A stretch of 64,000 nucleotides of DNA from Methylovirgula sp. (lineage in GTDB: Bacteria > Pseudomonadota > Alphaproteobacteria > Rhizobiales > Beijerinckiaceae). Where the stretch lies: assembly GCF_037200945.1 (NCBI RefSeq), contig NZ_JBBCGP010000001.1, positions 3,160,501-3,224,500 of the forward strand, written 5' to 3'. The notes beneath the pieces are model-generated. The model did no database searches, was not told where the DNA came from, and worked only from the letters and a program-made list of their open reading frames with translations. The translations under genes were made by a program, and so were the position numbers. Shown here piece after piece: positions 33,846 to 43,105 of this stretch (position 1 is its first letter; each line of letters opens with the position of its first letter).

Positions 33846-34898
33846 ATGCCATCAAGCTCACAAGCCGATCTTTCGCAAAAGCTCGGTTTAAAATATCCGC
33901 TGATCGTTGCGCCTATGGCGGGCGGTCCGTCGTCGGTCGACTTGGTGGCGGCAAGTTCCACTGCGGGTGCATTGGGCTCGATGGGCGCCGCTTACTCGAA
34001 TCCGGTGGCGATCGCACAATTTGCCGACGCGGTACGGCAGCGGACGGACCGTCCCTTTGCGATCAATCTCTTCATTCCGGCACCCGTTTCGCAGATCGAT
34101 CGCGACCATGTCGATCGCGCTATCGAAGCTACGTCGCAATATCGTGCGGAACTCGATCTTTCGACTCCCGACCTGGCGCCGCCCTTTGAAGAGGATTTCG
34201 ACGCCCAATTCGAAGCTGTTCTCAAAGCCAAACCCGCCGTTTTGAGTTTCGTCTTCGGCGTATTGCGCAGTGAGCGTAGCAGAGCTGCGCGGAATGCCGG
34301 CATTCTTCTCATCGGCACGGCGACAACGTTCGCAGAAGCGCAAGCACTCGACGACAGCGGTGTTGATGCGATCACCTTGCAAGGATTCGAAGCCGGCGGT
34401 CATCGCGGCATTTTTGACGCCGGCGCGCGGGATGAGGAAGTCCCCCTTCATGACCTGTTGAGGCAATGCGTCGGTCGCATCCGGTCCCCGCTCATCGCCG
34501 CTGGCGGCATCATGGCCGCGCCTGACGTCGATGAGGCGCTTCGCGCCTGTGCGCAAGCGGTACAATTGGGCACCGCGTTTTTGGCCTGCGCCGAGGCTGG
34601 AACGTCCAAGCCTTACAAGGCGAGACTTCTCGATTCCGCGAGGCGCGTGACGAAAACGACCCGCGCCTTCTCCGGCCGCCTGGCGCGCGGCGTCGAGAAT
34701 CGTTTCATGAACGAGATGGCAGCGAAGGCCGACGCAATCCTTCCCTTCCAGGCCCAAAACAAATTCACACGCGATATCCGGAACGCCTCGGCGGCGCGCG
34801 GCTCCGCGGACTTCCTGTCGCTATGGGCCGGCACCGGCGAAAACGAACTCTGGCAAGGCCCTGCGGCGAAGCTCATCGAGCGGCTGTTCCAAAGGTGA
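33846..34898 (+). CDS. Nitronate monooxygenase family flavoprotein
   Basis: FMN-dependent TIM-barrel enzyme of the NPD/2-nitropropane dioxygenase family, which oxidises alkyl nitronates; relatives include enoyl reductases. 350 residues. Hallmarks: YPLIVAPMAGGPSSVDLVAA, LSFVFGV, ITLQGFEAGGHRGIF (catalytic His region) and IAAGGIMAAPDVDEAL with VQLGTAFLAC. The substrate is not evident. Confidence 0.9.
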   Translation: MPSSSQADLSQKLGLKYPLIVAPMAGGPSSVDLVAASSTAGALGSMGAAYSNPVAIAQFADAVRQRTDRPFAINLFIPAPVSQIDRDHVDRAIEATSQYRAELDLSTPDLAPPFEEDFDAQFEAVLKAKPAVLSFVFGVLRSERSRAARNAGILLIGTATTFAEAQALDDSGVDAITLQGFEAGGHRGIFDAGARDEEVPLHDLLRQCVGRIRSPLIAAGGIMAAPDVDEALRACAQAVQLGTAFLACAEAGTSKPYKARLLDSARRVTKTTRAFSGRLARGVENRFMNEMAAKADAILPFQAQNKFTRDIRNASAARGSADFLSLWAGTGENELWQGPAAKLIERLFQR

Positions 34899-35028
34899 TC
34901 AGCATCTGGCAGCGCTCGCCGCTGGGCGCGCGTGCTCGGTAAGGCGGCCCCAACCGGCAAGTTATTAAAGTATTAATTCAAATGCCGCATAAGGGCGACG
35001 TTATCGGAGCTACGCCCCAGAGGCTGTC

Positions 35029-35304
35029 ATGAGTATTGCCCGCGACGATCTAGAGTCGACCGTCCACTTTTTTGAGAATGCTCTCCACGCCCTCGAAAAT
35101 GCTCAGACCCGCGGGCGCGTGATCCAGATCAAGTTTAAAGCGGACGCGATGGCCATGTTGGCGAAGCGGCTTTCCGACTCCGCGCTTCACGCCGAAGCGA
35201 ACATGGTCTCGCGCATCTCCATGGAACGATTATTGGATTTTCCGGAAGGCGAAACGCGATCCGCTGCAAAAGGTCCGGGAAACCGCGTTTCCGTTTTCTG
35301 CTAG
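35029..35304 (+). CDS. Hypothetical protein
   Basis: 91 residues, no known family. Helical: LESTVHFFENALHALENAQ and IKFKADAMAMLAKRLSDSAL. No signal or membrane segment. It ends at a Cys, and nothing around it suggests a role. The reading frame is plausible, but no ribosome site is clear. Confidence 0.5.
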   Translation: MSIARDDLESTVHFFENALHALENAQTRGRVIQIKFKADAMAMLAKRLSDSALHAEANMVSRISMERLLDFPEGETRSAAKGPGNRVSVFC

Positions 35305-35675
35305 CGGCCCCAGCAAAGACGCTGGCGAAAATCTTATATCCGCTACCGACCCATCGCATCGCTGATTTGCACTTCGCCGTTTTCGTAGCGAAGTCGTCGA
35401 GGGTCACGACGTGACAGGGGTTTTCCGCAGCCCTGCTCTGCGTTTTGCGAGGCTCTCGTTCCGCTGATCTGGACGAGTCCGCCCAGATCACGAATCGTAC
35501 GACATGATTAGCAAAACGTGTTGCAAAAATACCGGAACGAAAACGCGACCAAAAAGCTTCTCTGAGCGGTCCGGCAATCGTCTCGCTTAAGCGCGATTCG
35601 ATCCGGGTTCAAAGACCGGGGTTCCTTTAGCGTCAGCATAAAAGCCGATCCATTTCAATAACATAGAAGGAAAAC
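35305..35675. other. 371-bp region with no gene seen
   Basis: Between the small hypothetical gene and tRNA-Ser. Frames are broken and the base composition drifts. I find no long repeat, no integrase remnant and no second tRNA. Confidence 0.5.
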
Positions 35676-35765
35676 TGGCGGAAGGGGTGGGATTCGAACC
35701 CACGGTGGGCTTTCACCCACGGCGGTTTTCAAGACCGCTGCCTTAAACCGCTCGGCCACCCTTCC
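35676..35765 (-). tRNA. tRNA-Ser (anticodon TGA)
   Basis: Class II tRNA of 90 bases including an encoded CCA. On the minus strand the acceptor GGAAGGG pairs with CCCTTCC, the anticodon stem-loop is GCGGT-CTTGAAA-ACCGC with anticodon TGA, the long variable arm is GTGGG/CCCAC, and the T arm has GGTTCGAATCC. All stems pair, so it is probably functional and reads UCN codons, mainly UCA. Confidence 0.97.
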
Positions 35766-36236
35766 ATGTTGTGCGTTATGGCACGGCAACGGCCGAACGC
35801 TAAAGCGAGATTTTAACCGTGGTTGGTTTCAATGTTCGGGGGCTTAAGGAAACTTTGACCAGCGCCATGCCAATTGGGGGCGTCAGGGCAAATTGGCGGC
35901 ATCGATCGCGGTGAATGTTCTTCCGCAATAAATGCTTCAGCTTTGCAGCTTTGAGTTCGGTTAACGGAAGGTTTAGGCCGCGCACATTGCGCGTGTTTTC
36001 AAGTTCCGGTGATCAAACTTTGCTTCTTCAGCTTGCCACATTTGCGCCTTCAATTTTGCTTGTTGGACGCTCTAACAAGCCAGCGCTCGAAGTTCGTCTT
36101 TTTGCAGCGTTGCATAAGTACTACATCGCGGCGCTAAACAGGGTTTGGACTAGGTTTTCGGTCTCACGTCTATTGATCCAGACAACGGTAGGATTTAGCT
36201 GGCTGCATGATGCCAACTCGAAGAGGGGATTTCCTA
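35766..36236. other. 471-bp region upstream of an outer membrane protein gene
   Basis: No credible gene. AT-richer than the flanks, with a frame at 35915-36247 that lacks protein-like features. It must contain the promoters of the minus-strand tRNA-Ser and the plus-strand beta-barrel gene; a GAGGGG ribosome site lies before the ATG at 36237. Confidence 0.5.
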
Positions 36237-36956
36237 ATGTTGCGTAAGCTTCTAACAACGACGGCCCTGATCTGCCTTGCCGGTGGCACGGCGCTCGCGG
36301 CCGATCTTCCGAGCGAAAAGGGTCCGCCCGTTTATGCTCCGCCGCCGCCGCCGGCTTTCAGCTGGTCGGGCGTCTATCTCGGTGGCCAGGTCGGCTACGG
36401 CTGGGGCACGACTCACTTTGTTGACAACACTGCTGGCGTGGGCCTGAACGGTCTTTCGCAGAGCGGTGTGGTCGGCGGCGCTCACATTGGCTATAATTAC
36501 CAAGTTTCGCAGTTCGTCTTCGGTCTTGAAGGTGACGTGAATGGGTCTTCCGAGCGTGACAGCACCTTCGATCCGTTCGCGGGCGGCTACTCGCTGCGCG
36601 AGAACATTGATGCGTCGATCCGTGGCCGCGTCGGTTACGCTTTCGATCGCGTGTTGATCTACGCCACAGGCGGTGGTGCCTACGGCAACTTCCACACGTC
36701 CTACAACGGCGTCGACGCTTTCAACACCGGCCGCATCGGCTGGACGGTTGGCGGCGGTCTCGAATATGCCATCGACAACAATTGGTCGGTTCGCGCGGAA
36801 TATCGCTATACCGACTATGGTCACACTACGGATTTCCCTTCGTCCGAAGGGTTTGACGCTGTTTCGCACCACATCCGCGACAACCGCGTGCAGGCTGGCT
36901 TCTCGTACAAGTTCGACATCTTCTCGCCCCCGGCGCCGATCGTTTCGAAGTACTGA
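36237..36956 (+). CDS. Outer membrane beta-barrel protein (Omp25/porin-like)
   Basis: 239 residues from ATG 36237. Signal peptide MLRKLLTTTALICLAGGTALAA, then a Pro-rich linker (VYAPPPPPAF) and FSWSGVYLGGQVGYGWG, the opening strand typical of Omp25/Omp31-type eight-stranded barrels in this order. The last strands include VGYAFDRVLIYATGGGAYG, SVRAEYRYTDYG and the C-terminal QAGFSYKFDIFSPP. Abundant outer membrane proteins of this kind act structurally. Followed by a strong terminator. Confidence 0.93.
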   Translation: MLRKLLTTTALICLAGGTALAADLPSEKGPPVYAPPPPPAFSWSGVYLGGQVGYGWGTTHFVDNTAGVGLNGLSQSGVVGGAHIGYNYQVSQFVFGLEGDVNGSSERDSTFDPFAGGYSLRENIDASIRGRVGYAFDRVLIYATGGGAYGNFHTSYNGVDAFNTGRIGWTVGGGLEYAIDNNWSVRAEYRYTDYGHTTDFPSSEGFDAVSHHIRDNRVQAGFSYKFDIFSPPAPIVSKY

Positions 36957-36980
36957 GAGCTGTTTTAGGAAATCCAAGAA

Positions 36981-37006
36981 CCCGGCCCTTGTGGCCGGGT
37001 TTTTCG
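36981..37006 (+). terminator. Rho-independent terminator after the outer membrane protein gene
   Basis: CCCGGCC and GGCCGGG form a 7-bp GC stem around a 5-base loop, followed by TTTTT. It begins 24 bases after the beta-barrel stop codon. Confidence 0.92.
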
Positions 37007-37110
37007 TTGTGCCGTCCCCTCCCAGCCCTACAGTTCCGATTCGCGCCCTTGCGGCGACGAGCGAGACATGGCACTGCACGGCCATGACGCGCGAGCCATC
37101 GACGGCGACT

Positions 37111-38430
37111 ATGGCCGCCAGCCCTCCCAAAATCTCCTTCGTTTCGCTCGGCTGTCCCAAGGCTTTGGTCGACAGCGAGCGAATCATCACGCGGCTGCGC
37201 GCCGAGGGCTATGAGCTGACCCGTAGCCATGCCGGCGCCGATGCGGTGATCGTGAACACCTGCGGCTTCCTCGATAGCGCCAAGGCCGAATCGCTCGCGG
37301 CGATCGGCGCGGCGCTTGAAGAAAACGGGAAAGTTATCGTCACTGGCTGTATGGGCGCCGAATCGGAGACGATTCGCAGCGCCTATCCCAATGTCCTCGC
37401 GATCAGCGGCCCACAAGCCTACGAAAGTGTCGTCGGCGCCGTCCACGATGCGATCGCGCCGCCGCACGATCCGTTCCTCGATCTCGTACCGGCACAGGGC
37501 ATCAAGCTCACGCCGCGCCATTACGCCTATCTGAAGATTTCCGAGGGCTGCAACAACCGCTGCTCTTTCTGCATCATTCCGCGCCTACGGGGCGATCTTG
37601 TCTCGCGCCCCGCCGCGGACGTGCTCCGCGAGGCCGAGAAGCTCGTCGCCGCTGGCGTCAAGGAATTGCTCGTCATATCCCAGGACACCGGCGCCTATGG
37701 GCTTGACCTGCGCTATGCGGAAAGCACGCTCGGCGACCGTCAGGTGCGCGCCAAGTTCATCGATCTCGCACGCGAACTCGGCAGCCTCGGCGCCTGGGTG
37801 CGGCTGCATTACGTCTATCCTTATCCGCATATCGACGATGTGATGGAACTGATGGCGGACGGTAAGGTGCTGCCTTACCTCGACATTCCGTTCCAGCACG
37901 CGAGCCCGAAGGTCCTGAAGGCGATGCGGCGCCCCGGCGACCAGGAAAAGACGCTCGACCGAATCAAGTCCTGGCGCACCGCCTGCCCCGATCTCGCCCT
38001 GCGCTCGACCTTTATCGTCGGCTTTCCCGGCGAAACGGACGAGGATTTCGAGCTTTTGCTGACCTGGCTGACCGAGGCGCGGCTCGACCGCGTCGGCGCA
38101 TTCAAATACGAGCCGGTTGGCGGCGCCCCGGCCAATGACCTCGGACTCCCTCCAGTGCCGGCGGACATAGCCGAACAGCGCTACGGGCGCTTGATGCAGC
38201 ATCAACAGGCCATCAGCGCGAATCTGCTGAAGCGCAAAGTTGGCCGCCATATTCAGGCAATTGTCGATAAGGCCGGCCCGACGGTTGCCGAGGCCCGCAG
38301 CAAGGCCGATGCGCCGGAGATCGATGGCAAAGTCCACATCGCCAGCCGCCGGCCGCTACGCCCGGGCGATATTGTTCAGGTCAAGATCGAGCGGGCCGAC
38401 GCCTACGATCTCTTCGGCACGACGGCGTAG
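37111..38430 (+). CDS. rimO: Ribosomal protein uS12 methylthiotransferase RimO
   Basis: Radical SAM enzyme that adds a methylthio group to an Asp of ribosomal protein S12. 439 residues from ATG 37111, chosen because family members begin a few residues before PKISFVSLGCPKALVDSE; ATG 37084 is possible. The N-terminal cluster domain has the Cys in LGCPK, VNTCGF and TGCMG; the radical SAM motif is EGCNNRCSFCIIPRLRG; a C-terminal TRAM domain ends the chain. All cysteines are present. Confidence 0.96.
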   Translation: MAASPPKISFVSLGCPKALVDSERIITRLRAEGYELTRSHAGADAVIVNTCGFLDSAKAESLAAIGAALEENGKVIVTGCMGAESETIRSAYPNVLAISGPQAYESVVGAVHDAIAPPHDPFLDLVPAQGIKLTPRHYAYLKISEGCNNRCSFCIIPRLRGDLVSRPAADVLREAEKLVAAGVKELLVISQDTGAYGLDLRYAESTLGDRQVRAKFIDLARELGSLGAWVRLHYVYPYPHIDDVMELMADGKVLPYLDIPFQHASPKVLKAMRRPGDQEKTLDRIKSWRTACPDLALRSTFIVGFPGETDEDFELLLTWLTEARLDRVGAFKYEPVGGAPANDLGLPPVPADIAEQRYGRLMQHQQAISANLLKRKVGRHIQAIVDKAGPTVAEARSKADAPEIDGKVHIASRRPLRPGDIVQVKIERADAYDLFGTTA

Positions 38431-38721
38431 CTATTTAGCTTCGCTACCGCCCGGCGTCGCCGACGGCGGGATTACCGGCGTTTCCGCCGGATCCTGTGGC
38501 GGCGGCTTTTTGGTCATATCAGGATCGGTGTCATGCGGCGGCTTCACCACGCCTGCGTGCGGCGGATTGACGGGGCCGAGATGCTGCTTGTCCGGAATCG
38601 TTGTGCTCGGTTTCGCAGCGGAGCCCGGCGTCTGCCCAAAAGCCGCGCCCATGGGCGCCGCCACGATCAGCAAAGCTGCACCAAACCGCGAAAAAACTGG
38701 CGTCTTTTTCATGGCCATCAT
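38431..38721 (-). CDS. Small exported Pro-rich protein
   Basis: 96 residues. Signal peptide with AALLIVAAPMGAAFGQ, then a mature chain dominated by Pro with charged residues (VNPPHAGVVKPPHDTD, MTKKPPPQDPAE), likely disordered. Not recognised. It lies between the rimO stop and the DedA gene, on the minus strand. Confidence 0.6.
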   Translation of the reverse strand: MMAMKKTPVFSRFGAALLIVAAPMGAAFGQTPGSAAKPSTTIPDKQHLGPVNPPHAGVVKPPHDTDPDMTKKPPPQDPAETPVIPPSATPGGSEAK

Positions 38722-38783
38722 CGGCGCCTCCTTTGGGAGCGAACGCCTTTGATGGGTGGCTGTTCCAGCGCAACCGACGCTGC

Positions 38784-39467
38784 TCAGGAGGGGTCGGTCG
38801 TTTCCAATTTTGCTTCGCCATCTTTCGCAAAAGCATCTTCGGAGAGTTTCGATTCGAATTTCTTTTCCTGCCGGCGCAGGACAATAAAAAACCCCACGAC
38901 AACCGCGGCAGCAAAGGCCAAGCCGATGGCACCCAATGGTCCGCTGACCCGGGTCATCGCGTCGCCGAAGAAATAGCCGCCGAGCCCCATGATCGCGGCC
39001 CAGGTGATGACGCCGGCCCCATTGAACAGAAAAAACCGCCCGAAATCATATCGATTGAGGCCCGCGAGCAGCGCAGCAACGATACGCAGAACGGCAATGA
39101 ACCGGCCGAAGAAGACGATCTTGCCGCCGTGGCTCTGAAATAGATGCCGCCCCAGCGCGAGCCGATTCTCGGTCAATCCAATCCACTTTCCGTATCTGCG
39201 TAAAAAATCGCTACTGACACTGCGGCCGATCCAATAGCCGATCGTCCCGCCAAGGATGCCGCCAACCACAGCAACAAGCAGAACCGTTGCGATATCGAGC
39301 CTCCCCGTCGCGCCAGCGTAGACCGCGGCCAAAACGAGCGCCGTTTCACCCGGAAGCGGCGAGCCCGCACCTTCGAGCAGAACGACAAAAAAGACCACGG
39401 CATATCCGTGCCGGACGATCAGCGGATGGAAGTCGATCCCAAAAAACAAAATGCCTCCCAGGGACAC
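38784..39467 (-). CDS. DedA-family membrane protein
   Basis: 227 residues with about five hydrophobic segments. DedA/SNARE-associated family hallmarks: LLEGAGSPLPGETALVLAAV, GYWIGR, and FFGRFIAVLRIVAALLAGLNRYDFGRFF. Members are needed for membrane homeostasis and lipid-carrier flipping. The C-terminus is a charged cytosolic tail. Divergent from the sulfate assimilation cluster. Confidence 0.9.
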   Translation of the reverse strand: MSLGGILFFGIDFHPLIVRHGYAVVFFVVLLEGAGSPLPGETALVLAAVYAGATGRLDIATVLLVAVVGGILGGTIGYWIGRSVSSDFLRRYGKWIGLTENRLALGRHLFQSHGGKIVFFGRFIAVLRIVAALLAGLNRYDFGRFFLFNGAGVITWAAIMGLGGYFFGDAMTRVSGPLGAIGLAFAAAVVVGFFIVLRRQEKKFESKLSEDAFAKDGEAKLETTDPS

Positions 39468-39608
39468 GAATTCTGCCCCAGTTCATGAGTCCAGCAAGAA
39501 TTACGATTTCAGAATGTTATATAGATCAATTGTCACAAATTTCTGGCGAAATTCGCCAGCATGACCTATATCCCACTCGCGTTCACTTTTTTGGGAAAAT
39601 GCAGCGTG

Positions 39609-39905
39609 ATGCAAGTCGTTTCGGCCAACCGGCTTAGCGATGGCACCGTCGTCTACCTCAATTCTCAAGGGAATTGGGGTGAATCGCTGGCATCCGCAAC
39701 CGTCTTCGCCACACCGGCGGATGTCGAGGCTGGGCTTCGCCAGGCGCAAGCCGCCATTGCGGCCAATGAGGTCGTCGACGCCTTTGCCATACCGGTGGAG
39801 CAAGGCGTGGATGGGCTTCATGCCGTCAGTTTGCGCAATGCCATCCGCGAACTCGGCCCGACGATCGCTTTCAAGACATCGCCCATCGCGGCGACGCGGA
39901 GCTAG
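39609..39905 (+). CDS. DUF2849 protein, sulfite reductase-associated
   Basis: 98 residues from ATG 39609 (MQVVSANRLSDGTVVYLN). Belongs to a small family of unknown function (DUF2849) normally found next to sulfite reductase. It ends one base before the ATG of cysI, so the two are tightly coupled. A start at 39561 gives an unusual extension and is less likely. A siroheme synthase often precedes it elsewhere; none is here. Confidence 0.85.
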   Translation: MQVVSANRLSDGTVVYLNSQGNWGESLASATVFATPADVEAGLRQAQAAIAANEVVDAFAIPVEQGVDGLHAVSLRNAIRELGPTIAFKTSPIAATRS

Positions 39906-39906
39906 T

Positions 39907-41565
39907 ATGTATCGCTACGACGACTTCGACGCTGCCTTCGTGGCTGAGCGAGTTGAGCAGTTCAAGGATCAGGTTGCACGCCGTCTGTCTGGCGAACTGA
40001 CCGAAGAACAGTTTCGCCCGTTGCGGTTGATGAACGGCGTCTATTTGCAGCTTCATGCCTATATGCTGCGCGTCGCGATTCCCTACGGCACCTTGTCGCC
40101 GCGCCAGCTTCGGATGCTCGGCCATATCGCGCGCCGCTATGACAAAGGCTACGGCCATTTCACGACCCGGCAGAACATCCAGTACAACTGGCCTGCCCTC
40201 GCCGATTGCCCGGATATTCTGAACGACCTCGCCAGCGTCGAAATGCACGCCATTCAGACATCGGGCAATTGCATTCGCAATACGACGTCGGATCAATTTG
40301 CAGGCGCCGCCGCAGACGAGATCGAAGACCCCCGGCCGTATTGCGAGCTTCTGCGCCAATGGTCGTCGCTCAATCCGGAATTCTCGTATCTGCCGCGCAA
40401 ATTCAAGATCGCGGTTTCGGGCGCGCCACACGATCGCGCTGCGATTCAGGTGCATGACATCGGCTTGCAGGTCGTCCGCGACGCCGCGGGCGAGATCGGC
40501 TTTGGGGTTTATGTCGGCGGCGGCCTTGGTCGTTCGCCCTTCATTGCCCACAAAATCCGTGACTTCCTGCCGAAAGCCGACCTTCTGAATTACACCGCTG
40601 CGATTCTGCGCGTGTACAATCTCGAAGGGCGGCGCGACAACAAATACAAAGCGCGCATCAAAATCCTCGTCCACGAAAAGGGCGCCGACGCGATGCGCGA
40701 GGCAGTCGAGGCAGAATTCGCGATCAGTCAAAATCCAGATCTCGTTCTTACCCCGGACATCATCGAGCAATTCAAGTCTTATTTCGCCTTGCCTGATTTG
40801 CCGCCGCGGCCGGTGCCGGCGCAGAATTTCGAGGGACGCCGTGCGCAGGACGCCGAGTTCGCGCATTTCGTCGCGCAGAATGTCGTCGCGCATAAGGTGC
40901 CGGGTTACGGCGTCGTGTCGATCTCGCTGAAACCGATCGGCGGCATCCCCGGCGACATCACCGCCGAGCAGATGGAGGCGGTCGCCGATCTCGCAGAAAC
41001 CTACGCGCACAACGAAATCCGCGTCGCACATGAGCAGAATCTCGTCCTGGCGCATGTCGCGCTCGACGATTTGGCAGCCATCTATGACAAGCTGAAAGAT
41101 ATCGGCCTCGCGACTGCCAACATCGGCCTCGTCACCGACATCATCGCCTGCCCCGGGCTGGATTATTGCGCGCTGGCGACGGCACGCTCGATCCCAATTG
41201 CGCAGCGCATTTCCGAACGTTTCGGAGAGAATGGCCGCGCTGCCGACATTGGCGAGCTGCACATCAATATATCTGGCTGCATCAACGCCTGCGGCCACCA
41301 TCACGTCGCCAATATCGGCATTCTCGGGCTTGAGAAGAAAGGCGTCGAAACCTATCAGATCACGCTTGGCGGCTCCGCCGACCAAAACTGCGCCCTTGGC
41401 GACGTTTTGGGTCCGGGCTTTTCGAGCGAAACGATTGTCGATGCGATCGAGACGATTGTCGACACCTATCTCAAGGTTCGCAAGAATCGCGACGAAGATT
41501 TTCTCTCGGCCTATCAGCGCGTCGGCGTCGCGCCCTTCAAGGAAGCGGTCTATGAGCACGCCTAA
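39907..41565 (+). CDS. cysI: Sulfite (nitrite/sulfite) reductase hemoprotein
   Basis: Siroheme and [4Fe-4S] enzyme that reduces sulfite to sulfide with six electrons. 552 residues with the two half-site repeats. The cluster ligands are Cys415 and Cys421 in CPGLDYC and Cys458 and Cys462 in GCINACGHH. Siroheme-binding residues include the RQNIQYNW and SGNCIRNTT region. Nitrite reductases share the fold; the downstream APS reductase gene favours sulfite. The stop overlaps cysH by 14 bp. Confidence 0.95.
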   Translation: MYRYDDFDAAFVAERVEQFKDQVARRLSGELTEEQFRPLRLMNGVYLQLHAYMLRVAIPYGTLSPRQLRMLGHIARRYDKGYGHFTTRQNIQYNWPALADCPDILNDLASVEMHAIQTSGNCIRNTTSDQFAGAAADEIEDPRPYCELLRQWSSLNPEFSYLPRKFKIAVSGAPHDRAAIQVHDIGLQVVRDAAGEIGFGVYVGGGLGRSPFIAHKIRDFLPKADLLNYTAAILRVYNLEGRRDNKYKARIKILVHEKGADAMREAVEAEFAISQNPDLVLTPDIIEQFKSYFALPDLPPRPVPAQNFEGRRAQDAEFAHFVAQNVVAHKVPGYGVVSISLKPIGGIPGDITAEQMEAVADLAETYAHNEIRVAHEQNLVLAHVALDDLAAIYDKLKDIGLATANIGLVTDIIACPGLDYCALATARSIPIAQRISERFGENGRAADIGELHINISGCINACGHHHVANIGILGLEKKGVETYQITLGGSADQNCALGDVLGPGFSSETIVDAIETIVDTYLKVRKNRDEDFLSAYQRVGVAPFKEAVYEHA

Positions 41566-42289
41566 CGGCCTGCTGTTCGGCGATCAGGTTGCGGCCGCGC
41601 GCTTGTCCGATCGCTTTTATGCGCTCGGTGCGGAGAAGCTTTTGCGGCTTGCGATCGGGGACCTGTTTCCCGGTCGAATCGCGCTTGTTTCGAGCTTCGG
41701 CGCCGAATCGGCGGTGCTTCTGCACATGGCTTCGGCGATCGATCCAGCGACGCCGGTTCTCTTTCTCGACACCTTGCATCTGTTTTCGGAAACACTCGAA
41801 TACCGCGACGCGCTCGTCGCACGTCTCGGCCTGACCAACGTCATCGAGCTGAAACCAGACGAAAGGCAACTCGCCGAGGAAGACCCCGAGACTTTCCTCT
41901 GGTCCAGCAACCCCGATCGTTGTTGCGCGATTCGTAAAGTCGAACCCTTGGCGAAGGCACTTAAAAATTACGACGCGTGGATTAGCGGCCGTAAACGCTT
42001 TCAGGCAGCGACGCGCGCCGCATTGCCATTGTTTGAAAGCGACGGCGAGCGCATCAAGCTCAATCCGCTCGCGACGTGGACGCCCGACGACATAAAAGCT
42101 TATTTCAAGAAGTACGATCTGCCGCCGCACCCGCTGGTCGCAAAGAGTTATCTGTCGATCGGCTGCATTCCCTGCACGTCCCCGGTTCGCCCCGGCGAAG
42201 ATGCGCGCGCCGGGCGCTGGCGCGGCCGCGGCAAAACGGAATGCGGCGTGCATGTTCCCGAAACTCTCGAAGCCGGTGCGGATATCTGA
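41552..42289 (+). CDS. cysH: Assimilatory adenylyl-sulfate (APS) reductase, CysH family
   Basis: Reduces APS to sulfite with thioredoxin. 245 residues from ATG 41552, which overlaps cysI. The cluster cysteines are all present, Cys124-Cys125 and Cys205-x2-Cys208, so it carries a [4Fe-4S] cluster and probably prefers APS over PAPS. The catalytic Cys231 lies in TECGVH. The nucleotide loop VSSFGAESAVLLHM is typical. No ATP sulfurylase is in the window. Confidence 0.93.
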   Translation: MSTPNGLLFGDQVAAARLSDRFYALGAEKLLRLAIGDLFPGRIALVSSFGAESAVLLHMASAIDPATPVLFLDTLHLFSETLEYRDALVARLGLTNVIELKPDERQLAEEDPETFLWSSNPDRCCAIRKVEPLAKALKNYDAWISGRKRFQAATRAALPLFESDGERIKLNPLATWTPDDIKAYFKKYDLPPHPLVAKSYLSIGCIPCTSPVRPGEDARAGRWRGRGKTECGVHVPETLEAGADI

Positions 42290-42291
42290 TT

Positions 42292-42801
42292 ATGGCGCTT
42301 TATCGCGACGGAAAGTTTGAGAGCGATTCCTGGCGCCGGCTTGAGGCCGACGAACTTCCAGAAGAAGGTCATGTGCTTTTGAGCCTCGCCGAATGGCGGC
42401 GATTTACGGCGGAGCAAAAGAGCAGCAATATCGCCTTTGGTGTCGTGCTCGAACCCGGCGAAACAGCGGAGATGATTGCCGAGGATTTGCCACGGCTGTC
42501 GCTCGTTGCGGTGAGTTTCCCCAAATTCACTGACGGGCGGGGTTATTCGACGGCGCGAATCCTCCGCGACCGCTATAAATTCGCCGGCGAACTCCGAGCC
42601 GTCGGCGACATCCTCTTCGATCAGGCTCAGCTTTATGGTCGTTCTGGCTTCGATTCACTCGATATCAAAGACGTCGTAACGATCAAATTGCTCGAATCCG
42701 GCCGCAAGCCGGTGATGACGCATTTCTACCAGCCCGGCGAAGAGCCAGAGATCAAGGACAGCAAAAGTCCCTGGCGGCGTCGCTCGACATCGCAGGCTTG
42801 A
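42292..42801 (+). CDS. DUF934 protein, sulfite reduction-associated
   Basis: 169 residues, two bases after the cysH stop. DUF934 family, conserved beside cysI/cysH in proteobacteria and presumed to be accessory to sulfite reduction; molecular role unknown. Blocks: PKFTDGRGYSTARILRDRY, ELRAVGDILFDQAQLYGRSGFDS. Probable last gene of the DUF2849-cysI-cysH-DUF934 operon; its 3' end overlaps a minus-strand gene. Confidence 0.9.
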   Translation: MALYRDGKFESDSWRRLEADELPEEGHVLLSLAEWRRFTAEQKSSNIAFGVVLEPGETAEMIAEDLPRLSLVAVSFPKFTDGRGYSTARILRDRYKFAGELRAVGDILFDQAQLYGRSGFDSLDIKDVVTIKLLESGRKPVMTHFYQPGEEPEIKDSKSPWRRRSTSQA

Positions 42802-43105
42802 GTGGCCGCCACTCGCGACCATCGAGCGAACTGACATCATCCAATTCGCGTTCCAGGATCGCCTCAAGCCCGCGCAGGATTGGCTGGTCGGCGCGAAACA
42901 TTGCACGCACGACTTCGCGCTGCTCGTCGATAGGCGCCGCCGCGGCAAACGTACGTACGGCCCGCGCAGCGAATAGGCCGGTGCTCACACCCAAAAGGTC
43001 GGCAGCCGATCGGACTCTCGAAGCAAAGGAAACTCCGATCGAAGCCACAGCCGCTCGCGCAACATTCTCGTTCGAGCATGTGTGAACGATTTCATCGATC
43101 GACAT
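42752..43105 (-). CDS. Hypothetical protein
   Basis: 117 residues from the ATG at 43105, chosen for an excellent AAGGAGG ribosome site 6 bases upstream. Helical, Ala- and Arg-rich (ADLLGVSTGLFAARAVRTFAAAAP, then ILRGLEAILERELDDV). Not recognised. It overlaps the 3' end of the DUF934 gene by 50 bp on the opposite strand. No membrane segment. Confidence 0.55.
   Translation of the reverse strand: MSIDEIVHTCSNENVARAAVASIGVSFASRVRSAADLLGVSTGLFAARAVRTFAAAAPIDEQREVVRAMFRADQPILRGLEAILERELDDVSSLDGREWRPLKPAMSSDAARDFCCP

Noticed and set aside
35676..35765. tRNA-Ser as an integration hotspot
   Set aside because: The flanks hold few genes, but no integrase, no duplicated tRNA 3' end and no mobile genes were found.
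36673..37110. 5' extension of rimO overlapping the outer membrane protein gene
   Set aside because: The extension is out-of-frame reading of the beta-barrel gene and its terminator; family members start near PKISFVSLGCPK.
39871..41559. 562-codon frame antisense to cysI
   Set aside because: Shadow of the cysI codon bias; cysI has full catalytic motifs on the other strand.
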